A model generated the notes under the pieces. The model was given only the letters and a program-made list of their open reading frames with translations, searched no databases and was not told the DNA's origin. Both the position numbers and the translations under genes were made by a program. Below, piece by piece: positions 12,801 to 23,896 of a stretch of DNA of 64,000 bases. This stretch comes from Immersiella caudata (taxonomy: Eukaryota > Ascomycota > Sordariomycetes > Sordariales > Lasiosphaeriaceae), in the NCBI GenBank assembly GCA_030512335.1, contig JAULSU010000002.1, positions 2,356,001 through 2,420,000 of the forward strand, read 5' to 3'. How positions within the stretch are numbered: position 1 is the first letter of the stretch; each line of letters begins with the position of its first letter.

Positions 12801-12957
12801 CCCTTCGCAATTCCCAGCTTGTCCTTCCTGTTCTTCTCCATCAGCAGCAGCAACATCTTAAGACAACACCAGCCTCTCCAACGCACCACAACTTCCACTT
12901 ACCATCGCCGACAAATTCCAATCAAACAACCGCATCCAAAAAACCAAAGCACTCGCA

Positions 12958-13228
12958 ATGGCCGCCCAGTCCAGTTTCGTCACCTCTTACCCCGTTGCCT
13001 ATGGCCGCTCCGGCTACAACAAGTGAGTGGCCCCATGACCCGATTTCACCTGGCTGCCGCTAACAGCAACTCTCAGGGACGGCAACGACGATGAGGAGGA
13101 AGACAAGTACCGTCTTCAGGGCCGCTCCGGCTACAACAAGTGAGTCTCACCTCTAGTTTTTGCGCTTGTCCTAAGCTGACTCCCCGTCCAGGGACGGCGA
13201 CGACGAGGAGGACAAGGAGAAAAAGTAA
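12958..13228 (+). CDS. Small acidic protein with duplicated GRSGYNKDG repeat
   Basis: The proposed exons are 12958-13022, 13077-13139 and 13192-13228, giving 54 residues; the frames are too short to be noticed as ordinary genes. The protein reads as a short leader followed by two copies of a unit starting GRSGYNKDG, each followed by an acidic Asp/Glu run. Both introns interrupt the same Lys codon of the repeat (AA|G) in phase 2. The middle exon is exactly 63 nt, so it is a symmetric unit. A 26-nt stretch across the end of exon 1 and its donor (13003-13028) is identical to 13120-13145 at the end of exon 2. There is no signal peptide, membrane segment or dibasic processing site. The function is unknown. 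The coding call rests on consistent splice sites, repeat conservation and the TATA-like promoter. Confidence 0.72.
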
Positions 13229-13632
13229 ATCCCTCTTTACTTCACCTTCGCCTTCACCTTTTTCCAATGGCCGGCAGCCTTCGCCGATTAATACACGACC
13301 AGCGAACAACTGCCCAGCCGTGTTTGAGTATCGCAACAAAGTCGAACGTATAGAGGTTTCCCTTTGTCGGATCGCCCCATCAGCTTCGTCACTCGTTCGA
13401 CTACCTAGGTAGCATTCTTCTCTCATACGGAACAATAGCAATGTTGCTCCGCTGTATCATCAACCAGTAGACGGGGTCGGTGGGCCGGAGGTTTGGATAG
13501 ATTCATTGTCTCATGACGAACTCGGGTTTGGGCCGAGAGGAGATGTGATTGGCTCGGAGTCTATTCCAGAGGGAACTAGTTTAGAAATGCAAATGCCAAG
13601 CACTCTTGACGAATTGCTAGTGCCTTGACGGA
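13229..13632. terminator. Convergent 3' region between the repeat protein and MSS1
   Basis: These 404 nt lie between two stop codons facing each other. No gene or clear structural element is seen in them. Confidence 0.4.
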
Positions 13633-15489
13633 CTACTTTCCAACGCAGAATCTAAAATTTGTCAGCGGTGTGTAATGATAGAGAAGGAACAAGTATACGC
13701 AAAAGGCCGTCTTACTTATCGAATATGACTCCCAGGACGTCCTCGACATCACCGGCGTTCCCGCGACCAGTAATGGCAGCCAAGTGACCAGCAGCGAGGC
13801 GCAGGTGCTCGGCAGCCAGAACCACGTCAGGCTCGCCCTCCTGCCCACCGCTTCTCGCTTCAAGCATGAAGTCATCCAAGCTCTGCTTACATTGCTCCAG
13901 AAGTTGATTTTGGCGCTCTGTTACACCAAGCAGGTGCTGCATGTCATCAGGCAACGAGGTCAGATTCGAGAACGATTGGAGCAATGCTTGCGTGAGAGCG
14001 TGAATCTGTCCTGGATCCGTCAGCCCTGCCGCTGGTGATTCTGCCGCCCTGCAGGATATGGCAAGCGGCTCAGCACTGCCGAGACCCTCGACAGTACCCA
14101 GCACCGACAATTTGAAGTCTTGTACGAGGTTTTCAAGTGTGCCACTGTCGGTAGCGTCGCATTTGTTGATCACAATTAGACACTGTTGCGCATCTGCTGC
14201 CAGGCGCAGTGTCTCGGTGTCGTAGTGCAGCCGGAATTGACCGTTGTCTGCGCGCTCGACAGACGCAAGGACGATGATGACCTCAGACTCCTGCGCCTTT
14301 TTTCTGGCCCTTCTGATGCCCTCTTCTTCGATGGCGCCAATAATGGATGGCTCGGGTCCAAGCCTGGTATCGTGAGATGAAGCATGCATCCGGATCCCGG
14401 CGGTGTCCGCGAACGAACAGAGATAACCCCGGATATCGAGGCTGGCTTCGATAATATCGCGCGTCGTTCCAGCCTCAGCCGACACGATCGAGGCCTCGCG
14501 TCCGACGATTTGGTTCATCAAGGAGCTTTTTCCAACGTTTGGGGGGCCGAGCAGCGCAATGCGAATGCCGTTTCGGACAAGTTCGCTACGCTGGCTGCCG
14601 TTCTGGTACATATGAATGGAACGGAGAATATCTTGAACCAGAACAGTGACGTTGGAAAGCAGCTCCGTGGGAGATTCGTCAAATTGCTGGTCCTCCGAAA
14701 AGTCGATGAGGGCTTCGATCTCGCCACGGGCCAGCAAAAGCTGCTCTCTCCATATTTCGTAAGTCTTCCCAAGCACCCCCGAAGTGCCTCGTACCGCAGC
14801 CCTTCGCTGCTGCTCAGTCTCTGCGGAGAGAATATCCCCGAGTGATTCGACCTGGGCGAGATCTAGCCGATCGTTCAAGAAGGCCCTTCTTGTAAACTCT
14901 CCAGGCTCAGCGTAGCGCATCCGTTCGCGCGATGCGCATTTGGGGATCGCAGAAAGGATTGCCTTGACTGTTGCAGGTCCCCCGTGGATGTGCAGTTCGA
15001 GTACGTCCTCGCCTGTGACGGATTTGGGCCCAGGGAAATATAACACCAGAGCATCCGAGTCCAGGACATCCTCGGCGGATGTGTTGCCAGGTTCTACGAG
15101 TTTCCTGACAGCAGCATACCTTGGTTTGAGCATAGGTTTGGCAGGACACAGCCCATTGTATACCTCCATTCGGTCAGCTTTCGATTCGGTGCAGCACTGG
15201 AGAATCTCACATCTAGACAAGCGGGCCCAGAAACCCGGATCACAGCTATGCCCCCTCTCCCTGGAGCCGATGAGAGCGCGTACACCGTGTCATCCTCGAG
15301 TGGAAGACGGGTTGCTGCGCGAGCTGCAAGCTCCGAGGCTCCGACGGCAGCATCAAGAGCAAAGCATCTCCTGCTCGGTGGAGCTGTCCTGAGGACTGCC
15401 CATGCTTGCTGGGGTGTGCAGAACCAAAGTGCACCCCTGAAATTTGGGAGTCGACAGACTGCACTTCGTCTCAGCGCATAGCGAAACAT
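13633..15489 (-). CDS. MSS1: Mitochondrial tRNA modification GTPase, MnmE/MSS1 family
   Basis: With its partner MnmG/Mto1, this GTPase modifies the wobble uridine of certain mitochondrial tRNAs. The proposed exons are 15489-15211, 15163-13716 and 13651-13633, giving 581 residues. The ATG at 15489 is preferred over one 28 codons upstream because it opens a typical mitochondrial presequence (MFRYALRRSAVCRL). The N-terminal tetrahydrofolate-binding domain begins near DTVYALSSAPGRGGIAVIRVSG. The G domain shows G1 GPPNVGKSS near 299-307, DTAG near 346 and NKCD near 432. The 19-nt last exon supplies the invariant C-terminal FCVGK, whose Cys is essential in the family. It faces away from MAK16 across 369 nt. 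Confidence 0.93.
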
Positions 15490-15858
15490 TGACCTCAAGA
15501 TCCAGTGTCTGGGTGCAAGACACGTCAAGCAAGAGCTGAGATCACAGACTATGGGAGCTCTGGCCAGAGTCAACGGTGCGAGTGCAGCTAAGCTCGGTGC
15601 TTGAAATCTGCGTCAAATGATTGGCTGTGAGCGCGGTAAGATCGATAAGATCGATAAGATCGCTGTTGTGAGCACGGGCCAGGGAGTAGGAACAAAAGTT
15701 CAGAAAACATCAAAAAAATTCGCCTGCCAGACATCGCAACCCCTCCAGCCCGTGCCATTCCAGGCAATTCTACCCTGCAATCGACTCTGCCCGCCGTGGT
15801 TACCGTGCCTCGAACTATCTGAGAAAGAATTTCCAATTAAAGATACCCAGGTTCCACC
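15490..15858. promoter_or_regulatory. Compact divergent promoter of MSS1 and MAK16
   Basis: The 369 nt between the two start codons must hold both promoters. The stretch contains a 9-bp triplet repeat (listed separately) and an A-rich run near 15706-15722 resembling the A-rich elements of fungal ribosome-biogenesis promoters. The latter match is loose. Confidence 0.55.
15637..15663 (+). repeat. Three tandem 9-bp units containing GATAAG sites
   Basis: TAAGATCGA occurs three times in a row, the last ending in C. The array creates two exact GATAAG sequences, the core bound by fungal GATA factors, at 15644-15649 and 15653-15658. It sits inside the MSS1/MAK16 divergent promoter. Factor binding is inference. 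Confidence 0.85.
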
Positions 15859-17062
15859 ATGTCAGACGAGATCGTCTGGCAGATCATCAACCGTAAGTCT
15901 CACACCTATGGAGGACGCTCCAGCTTCACTCGGGAAAGCCACTAACACATAGCGCAGAGCAGTTTTGCGCCTTCAAGCTAAAGTAGGCCAAACTCATGGC
16001 GCTGTTACCGTATCAATTTCTGACCCGAAATAGGACTACGAAGGGAAACAACTTTTGCAGAAATGAGTACTCTGTATGGCAACCGCAACACCACCGCCCT
16101 CTTCCTATCCACTAACCCGCCTCCAGGTGAGCGGTCTCTGCAACCGGCAGAGCTGCCCTCTAGCCAACAGCCGCTATGCGACCGTCCGGACGTCCCCCAA
16201 AGGGACAATATACCTCTACATCAAGACCGTATGTTACGCCCTGCAACCCCTCAAGTCGACTGTGCCTGACCAGACCTAGATCGAACGCTCTCACATGCCC
16301 GCAAAATGGTGGGAAAAGATCAAGCTCTCCAAGAACTACGCGGAAGCCCTCTCACAAATCGAAGAGCGCCTCCAATACTTCCCCAAGTTTCTCCTCCACA
16401 AATGCAAACAACGTCTCACCCGTCTCGTACAAGTCGCCACCCGCATGCGCAAGATCGCCGCCGAGGAGGCCCGTCTTGGCGAGAAGCTGGTCCCCAAAAT
16501 GGCACCCAAGATCAAGCACCGCGAAGAGGCGCGCGAGCGCAAGGCGCTGGCCGCCGCTAAGCTAGAGCGATCCATTGAGCGTGAGCTTCTCGAGCGTCTG
16601 CGGCAAGGCGCCTACGGCGATCAACCTCTCAATTGTAACGCAACTATCTGGAAGAAGGTGCTCAATGCCCTGGAGAACGAGGGCGAAGGCAGCCGTGACA
16701 AGGACATGGACGCAGGCATTGAGGGTGAGGATGAGGAGGACGAGTCGGAGAAGGAGCTCGAGCAGGAAGAGGAGGACGCGGAGTCAGAGCTAGATGGCCA
16801 AGTGGAGTATATCTCTGATTTTGACGAAAGCGACGAAGACCTTGCCGACATTGAGGACTGGTTGGGTAGCGAAGAGGATAGCCATGCGGATGACGACGAT
16901 GATGATGAGGATAGCAACGAAGAGGGCGATCAGGCAGCCAAGAAGAAGGCCAAGGCTGGTGACAAGAGGAAGAGAGGCAAAGTTACAAAGATGAGAGGCA
17001 AGAAGAGGAAAGAGATCGAGGTGGAGCATGAGAGGGAGACAAACAAGTTGCTGGCCTTCTAA
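15859..17062 (+). CDS. MAK16: Ribosome biogenesis protein Mak16
   Basis: Mak16 is a nucleolar factor needed for early 60S subunit assembly, working with Rpf1 and Nsa1. Five exons are proposed: 15859-15892, 15958-15982, 16034-16073, 16127-16228 and 16280-17062, giving 327 residues. Four tiny 5' exons carry the most conserved part, including MSDEIVWQIIN and the four cysteines at about 15, 28, 38 and 43 (QFC, NFC, GLC, QSC). The next conserved block is MPAKWWEKIKLSKNYAEAL. The C-terminal third is a long acidic Asp/Glu tract ending in a Lys/Arg-rich nuclear-localisation-like segment, as in orthologues. The gene is divergent from MSS1 and convergent with CTK1. Confidence 0.95.
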
Positions 17063-17781
17063 TCTTGAAGGGTGAGAATTTCCTCGGGCTTGTTGGGTCA
17101 GGCAGAAGTCCTGTAGCAGATAAGACATGTTCTCCGCTGATGCATCGAGCGGTTGTCAGGATCAGAAGTGACACTTACCTGGTGGCTCTCTCAGGATGAG
17201 GAGGCCCCCTCTCAGGTTCAAATAATTATTTCGTATTCTCCCCAGACCTGGTCGCGCAATGCTGCTTCCTTTCTACCAGCACATGCGGCCCCTCTCTCTT
17301 GATCCAGTCATATACTACAGCGTGTGAACTTCGGGACCACAACCCTCCCCTCCGGTGCTGGGATAATGAGGATCCGAGACCTTCTCACCTATTCTGGAAG
17401 ATGTATGGAAGGTCCGCTTGCATGAGGACGTGAGACATCGGGCCTTTGTATGACTAGATATATTCACTCAACACACAAGCCCCCTTTGGTGTGTTGAGTA
17501 ATATGGTCACTTAGTTGTAGTAATCTCACTATCTAAATAATCTTGATCGCTCCGAATCTTCGGATACAACGACTGCCGGTGCGTCTTTAGTCATACAATC
17601 ATTTCGGCGTCCCTTCCTGTCCCATTGAAGCTACGGGCAAGACCTTTTCCTACTCTCAACTGCGATGCTGGGGGTGAGCTCACCACGACCCTCGCGGTCC
17701 CCGTGGTATCCCAACGCCTCGATGTCCTCCCTGATGTCTTCTCCACGGTGGCCCTTCATGACCATTGGCACGGTTTCCCCA
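17063..17781. terminator. Convergent 3' region of MAK16 and CTK1
   Basis: These 719 nt lie between two facing stop codons. Direct inspection shows AT-richer sequence but no gene. The 3' ends of both transcripts should map here. Confidence 0.4.
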
Positions 17782-20700
17782 CTATGGATTAGCCGGGGGT
17801 CGAGTCATAGGGACCGCCGTGGGACCAGATGGAGGCTGATCAGGTCTTGATGATTTGGGTGGCCTTTGGTTCGCGTCACGGCCGCCGTCTTTGTGTGACT
17901 GGCCATCTTGATCGGGTTTCCGGGACTTATTGTCACCTTCAACGTGAGGACGCTTAGCTTCTCGGGGGGCATCGGTCGACTCGTTTGGACGTTTCCGGTC
18001 CTTTTCACGAGTGCTCCCGCCCGCTGCTTCTTTTTGGGCAGCTCGGCGAAGCTCCTTTTCTTTCTTCTCGTTCTCGCGCCGTAGCGCCTTCGACTCAAAC
18101 TCGTGCCATTCGCCATCTACGTCCTTGAGCCTGGTCACCAATGTTAGTTCACATCACAACCAAAAAACAATGAGGTCAAGGTGGGCTAATCACATACTCT
18201 ATAGCTTGCCGCGGAGGTGGTCGTTCCGTGATGAAGTATGGGTGCTCCAGAACTTCGGCGGCAGTGGGGCGTTTGGCAGGATCGTACTGGAACATGGACG
18301 CCAGCAAGTCGAACGCCGCACTGGTCAGCTGTTCCTTGTGCTTTTCTGCGAACTCGGTAAAAACGTTTGGCTTCCTGTAGCCCGGTCTCAGCAACTCAAA
18401 CCATGGCATCTCCACGAGATTGGGCCACTCGGTCCTGGTGGGCGTTCCGAGAATGGAATAAATCTTCTCCAACTGCCCGATTTCACTACCGTCTCCAGCG
18501 AAAATGGCCCGCTTGGTGAAGATTTCCATCATCACACAGGCAGCGCTCCAGATGTCCACAGCCGGGCCATACTGAGTCTCACCGAGCAAAAGCTCTGGCG
18601 ACCTGTACCATATCGTGATGACACGATTGGTATAGTCAAGCTGATGGTGTTTAGCATAAAAGCGCGCCAAGCCAAAGTCAGCAAGTTTGAGGACGCCTTC
18701 GTTGCTGACAAGAATATTGGCCGCTTTGATGTCGCGATGCAAAACTCCTCGGGTGTGGAGATAGTCCAACCCTTGGAACAATTGCTGGGCCAAATCCTTT
18801 TTCTGCGAGGGGTCTAGCGTGTAGTTGGGATGATTGAGAAGACCAGTCAGATCGTGCGACAGGTATTCGAAAACCATGAAGCACTCGTTGGTTTCGACCA
18901 TCACCTCTTGGAGCTGGACGATGTTCCTATGGCTCAGAGAACGAAGCAGCTTGACCTCGCGAACAGCTGTCACCGGGAACCCATCACGTTCGCCCTCCAT
19001 GCGAATCCTCTTCAGCGCGACAAGCTTCTTAGTGTAGACGTTCAGCCCCTTGAAGACCTTGCCGTATGTGCCAGAGCCGATGACGGACTCGTTGCCCGGT
19101 TTGCGGAAGAACACCGACTTCGACTTCGCCAGATCCAACGGGAGCTTGGGCTTCGACTTCAGCCTCTTCATCATCTTTTTAACTTTTCGTGTCTTCGGTG
19201 CTGGCTCCTGCGGCCGAGTCGGTCGAGCACGTGCCGATGCTGGTTCAGTTGGGACGTTTTTAGGGAAGGACGTTCGGTCCCGGTCCCTATCCCTATCCCT
19301 ATCACGATCCCGGTCCCAACCCCGATCACGATCCCGATCCCGGTCCCGATCTCGTTGATCTCGTTCTCTATCCCGCTCACGGTCCCGGTCCCGGTCTCGG
19401 TCTCGCTCCCGTTCCCGCTCAGGTTTGGGTTCTGGTTTGTGTGCAGGTTCGCGTGGAGGAGGTGCAGCATTGAATTTGGAGGATATCTCCGGTCTTGGAG
19501 CCGCCACCACCGGCTTCGACGCGTTCTTCATACTAAAACTGAACTTATTTGGCGTCTGAGACTGTGGCCCAGTGGGCGGTGGGCGGTTTGGAGGAGGCAT
19601 GGGTTCCTCTTTGGCTAGCTCTGACGTGCTTGTGTCTTCCACCTGTAAATCTTTTGAAGGTCTGAAAGGGTTATCGTTATCTTTCATGCGAAGATCCTCA
19701 CCGTCGTGGGCGGCATTGGCGTGCCCGCCGGGAGAGGAGTGGCTGCTATTGTTCTGGGACAGCTCTGCTTCACCCCCCGATCCCGCTTGACTCCTTGCGG
19801 GATTGCTGTTCCACTGCGTATTTTTGAAGTTGCCCCGGTGCCCTCCACGTCCGGGTCCAAACTGATTGCCTCGAAACCCTCCGGCCCCGCCACGGTGGGC
19901 ACCGCGGTAAGGTCCAGAGGAATACTGAGCTGCAGGGCCACTTGGCGGGTAAGATGGGGTGTGGTTTTGATAATGGCTTTGCGGCCCAGTAGGAGGGCCG
20001 TAGTTGTTATGTGGATAACTGGGAGGCGGGTATTGACTGCCGAAGAAGGTCAGCCATGGATCACGGGCCTTGCAAGAAAGGAAGTGCAATAACTGACCTT
20101 TGAGGGGAAAACTGCTGTTGTCCAGTCCAGCCCCGTCCGCCACCACCGTATGGCGATTGAGCGGGTGGGGAACCGTGGAAAGAGGAGTTGGGCGTTCCAT
20201 GACCGGATGACTGGGCATAGCCTCGAGGAAAACCAGACTGTTGGAGCTGAGGGTTGTATCCTCCACGATAGCCGCCTCTGGCAGCCATGTTCACATCAAT
20301 ACTGTTCGCCCCAGAGGCAGGATCGAAAACCGCAGGTCTGGGTTCGTCGTGATTGCTTCCTTTTTGGCTGCCTTTGGAACGTGGCGGCGCCCCCGGTGGA
20401 TCGACTGCAGTATTTGAGGTAAGAGCTGAACTCGGGTCCGGGCTTTGGCGACGAACCGAGCCCGTATCAGACGCGGTTGGAGGTCGGCCACCTCTAGGCG
20501 GGGTTCGCCGTCGCGATCTAGAACGGCGACGCTGACGCTCAGGGAGATGATCTCTGTCTCTTTGCTTGGGGGATAAACTCCGTTGGCGGGGACGATTTTC
20601 GGTCCGATAAGGCAGAGCACTATCGACTGGTGGCCTCGGCCGGCGTCGGCCAGGACTTACCGACCGAGAGCGGCCTGAGTGGCCTGAAGGCTTCTTCGGG

Positions 20701-21413
20701 TTGGAGTGATGATCGCGGTGTTCAGGCGAACGAGGCTCCCGAGATCGCGGACGTGCAGCCTGACGATCTGCAGGTCTAGGAAGAGATTTCTCTGCAGTTT
20801 TCTCCTGTTTGGTTGCGGGGCTTCGATCTCGCCGGGGTCTCTTGTGCTCTCCTGCGCTAAACGACTGACCCGGGCTGCGGTGGCGCTTTCCGGGCGATGT
20901 TGACCAGCGTGCACCTCGGTGAGGACTGCGTGTTAGGCGATCAGAGGGTTCTGCTCTGGGTTTGTGTGAGTCGGGGCCAGCGGCGCGACGTTCAGGGGAC
21001 CGAGCAGGCTCGCGGCCGCGTGGCAGATCGCGGGAATGGTCCCGATGGGTCCGTGAGAGGTGGTAAGAAGAGTGCGAGTGTCGGCCGGAACGATCGGGGC
21101 TGTGGTTTCGCGAATGCCGGCGATGTGGGGGATCAGGCTGCGATGGCCCGGGGCGGCGATTATGGTGACGGTAGTGGTGCGCGAGCTCTCGATCTCGATC
21201 ACGCTCCCTCTCCCGCTCCCGCCCTCGTTCTCGAGAAATATCAAAAGACCGGTTCACAGCAGCAGCGGCAGGCGAGATGGATCGACGTGAAGTAGTCATG
21301 CCTGGATCATTTTGGTATTGGCGCGGGTGGTCTCGGTCGTTGTGGCGGCGGCCATTTGGCATTGCAGCATCATCTCGACGGCGATGCTGTGCTGAGGCTG
21401 CCGACGAATCCAT
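17782..21413 (-). CDS. CTK1: CTD kinase I catalytic subunit, Ctk1-like cyclin-dependent kinase
   Basis: Ctk1 phosphorylates Ser2 of the RNA polymerase II C-terminal repeats, linking elongation to mRNA processing. The proposed exons are 21413-20098, 20036-18198 and 18130-17782, giving 1167 residues. The kinase domain spans about 751-1040, with glycine loop GSGTYG near 759, catalytic Lys near 781, cyclin-contact helix PVTAVRE, HRDIKAAN near 872, DFG near 892 and T-loop Thr near 913. The third exon gives the Ctk1-type tail (LKDVDGEWHEFESKALRRE). The first 750 residues are unusual: an Arg/Ser-rich half like splicing factors, then Gly/Gln-rich sequence and a long Arg-Asp/Arg-Glu tract near 640-695. 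The gene is therefore about twice the yeast length. The final stop could be moved if a further small exon exists. Confidence 0.9.
19266..19425 (+). repeat. Low-complexity CGGTCC/CGATCC tract encoding Arg-Asp repeats
   Basis: Tandem six-base units with variants such as cggtcc and cgatcc encode alternating Arg-Asp and Arg-Glu on the minus strand within CTK1. Slippage in this tract would change the length of the basic/acidic linker before the kinase domain. Confidence 0.8.
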
Positions 21414-23896
21414 AGCGGCACGAGAATCGAGTTTGAGTTTTAGTTGGCCCAGGCGGTAGCTTAGCCGAGCGACAGGGATTCCCGCCTACGGTCAGCCGCT
21501 AGACGCGAGCCAGGTGTGCCGTGTCCCTGCCCGCCGCCAAAAGGCCCGCTGGAGTGCTGGACACGGTAAGGTGCGGGGTGCTCGCAGCACCCAACCTTAC
21601 TCAGGTCACCTCAACCCCCAACTCGTCGACCCTCTAGGTGATCCCCCGCCCGTCCCTCTACCAGCGCAGAGGGATGATGGCACGGCCTCGAATATCATTT
21701 AAGAAAGATACCGGCCTGCGCGGAGTTATACCAGCACTGTCCACCATCGGGTCCCAAGTCTTACCCAGCTCACCCGTTGACGCTGAACGCTGCGATACCT
21801 GGCTTGAGGCAGGAATTCAAAAATGTGGACGCACCGTCCACCCCAAGGTTGCGAGCAAGTGTTCGATGTGCCCTAGTCGTTGAAGGGTGACGTGACGTGG
21901 TCGCAAAGCCGCGGCGGGTAACAGAACAGCGACGTAGTGATCAAGTGGTGCCGTGGTCGTAGGTACCCTGTTTTTTGCTTGAGGGAGCGAACGTCGCTGT
22001 GCCCATATGCTGAATGATTGAATGATGGGCGCTGACGCGTTGGCGACTGACAAAGGAAATATGAGGCGCCCAAGCTTCGAGTTCGCTAAGAAGGCAACCG
22101 GCCCTCGGCGCTGCACTTGCAACCGCGTGCGCGGGTCGACTCAACTCCCACATACTAAGTTGAGACTTGACAGGCTTCTCAGAGCATGCCTGCGAAGACC
22201 AAACCTGAAGTCGCCCGCCAAACGCAGAGCGCCTGATTGAAGACGCTCTTCTCATAAACACCCTTCCCCACCCTCCTACCTTGTTTACCCAACGGGCAGT
22301 CCGCCAGGCCATAGCTGAACACTTGACACCGCGAGCAGCGAAACCTATCTAAATACGCTTTACGGGGCTTTTCATATCAGATCAAAGTCTGCGTGCCCTT
22401 TCCTTCCCTTCCCTCGCGACCGTCAATGAACCACCTCGACAAGTGGATCTGTCCTCCTTTGGCATCTGTTCGAAGTTAGGTAAGAAACGGCGGCTGCCTT
22501 GCCGCTGAGCAGCCTGCTCGGTCTCTTTCGGTGCCATTATCAGCTCAGGTTTTGACAGCAAGCCAACAACAGCGCTCCCGGCTCAGGAACCGGCAAAGGC
22601 CGAGTCCGGAATCTCGACCAGTTGTGAGCCTCCGCTTGCTCCACATCAACACATAAAAAGACCGCGAGAATATGTTCCGTGTGGCTCGTAGTCATAGGAC
22701 TGACCCGGAAACACTGGAAATAGTTGGCGGAGTAGCCGCTTTGGCACGGTGCTTCCAGCCATAGCTCCCATAATAGATATCCGATGAGAAGCAACCTTCG
22801 TGAGGCCGGTTCAGATACTCCGTATCCAGCGCAGAAGCTTGTCCATTCGTCATCGTTTGCCGTGGCTAAGGGTGACGTCGGCCCTGGCATCGAATTCAAT
22901 GTCTAAAACATTCGCCCAAGAAACCTCCAGGGAGCTAGGCTGGCAGTCTGCGGCACGTCATCTCATTCGTCTTTCCCAAAAAGCTCTGCGACATCTCTGA
23001 TCGCGATATTCTGAACAACGACGACGATGTTAGGCGTTCAGTACTGCCGTTGGCGCTGCCTCGACCCGTACTACCCCCGCAATTCGGTGTGGATTGGCGA
23101 TTCGGTTGTTGGCATATCGTGGTCCGATGCGAGCAAAACTGGGAAGAGAAATGAAATACGGCGATGCGAATACATGTTAACTGATGGCAGTGCAGGTTCT
23201 GTTGGTCGCCTGTTGAATCTGGATGATGTAGACGCCTGGGGAGCGGAGTGCAGTGAAGCTGGCAAAACTGTCCGGGTCAAGCGAGGTAACCGCCAAAGCT
23301 TTGACTGTTGTCAGCCCGTGACCAAGTGCTGCGCACGGGCCCCAGGTGCCAAGTCCGACGAACTTCGTTCCGTCAATCTGACACCCAGAGAGACAAGCCA
23401 ACACCATCAGATTCCACAAATCTTCTCTGGCCAGGTCGCATTTAGCGGCTTCGTTCATTTTTAATCATGGGATGCTTCACCTAGGTATCTCGACACAGAT
23501 TCTCATCCCCTCTCTGCATCTCGCCAGAACAAGTGTCCTCCAGGCTGACGGGACGGAAGATCTGACGTGCAAGCAAGAATAGTCTCTCGATTACGATGGT
23601 CCAAATCTTCCATTACCTCCACATGCAAAGCGATGCAAAGCAGTAGTTCTGCGTACCAATGTGCTTAGGGGATAAGTGCCGCTCCGCTGCTCCCGGTCCC
23701 GAATACTGTCACATCAAGCATAAGTAGGTACCTAACACTGACTTCTCTTCTCCTTGTATCAAACCAAGTCTATTAATGATCCTCCTCCACCATTGCCATT
23801 ACCATGGCCATTACATTTCCTAAAACACCTACCACTGCTATTTTAATACCCCTGGTGGTGAAAACGGCACTAGGCAACAGAAAGAAGCAATTATAA
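21414..23896. other. Intergenic region without supportable gene
   Basis: About 2.5 kb lie upstream of CTK1 and downstream of the Asn/Gly-rich gene. Short open frames are present but none shows domain features or a plausible exon structure. Confidence 0.45.

Larger units (their letters stand above)
7459..12957. other. Gene-poor region of about 5.5 kb
   Basis: Many short open frames are present on both strands, but they overlap in conflicting frames, lack recognisable domains and do not join through convincing introns. The stretch contains an 18-nt poly-C run and a 10-bp minisatellite, listed separately, and the promoter of the small repeat-protein gene at its right end. It could hold noncoding transcripts or lineage-specific genes that cannot be recognised by eye. 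Confidence 0.5.

Noticed and set aside
12958..13228. Ribosomally made cyclic-peptide (ustiloxin-type) precursor
   Set aside because: The repeats suggested it, but there is no signal peptide and no Lys-Arg processing site between repeats, and no oxidase or DUF3328-type neighbour.
17782..18141. Separate small Lys/Asp-rich gene
   Set aside because: It is the third exon of the Ctk1 kinase, joined through the donor at 18197; its opening reads as the Ctk1 C-terminal tail.
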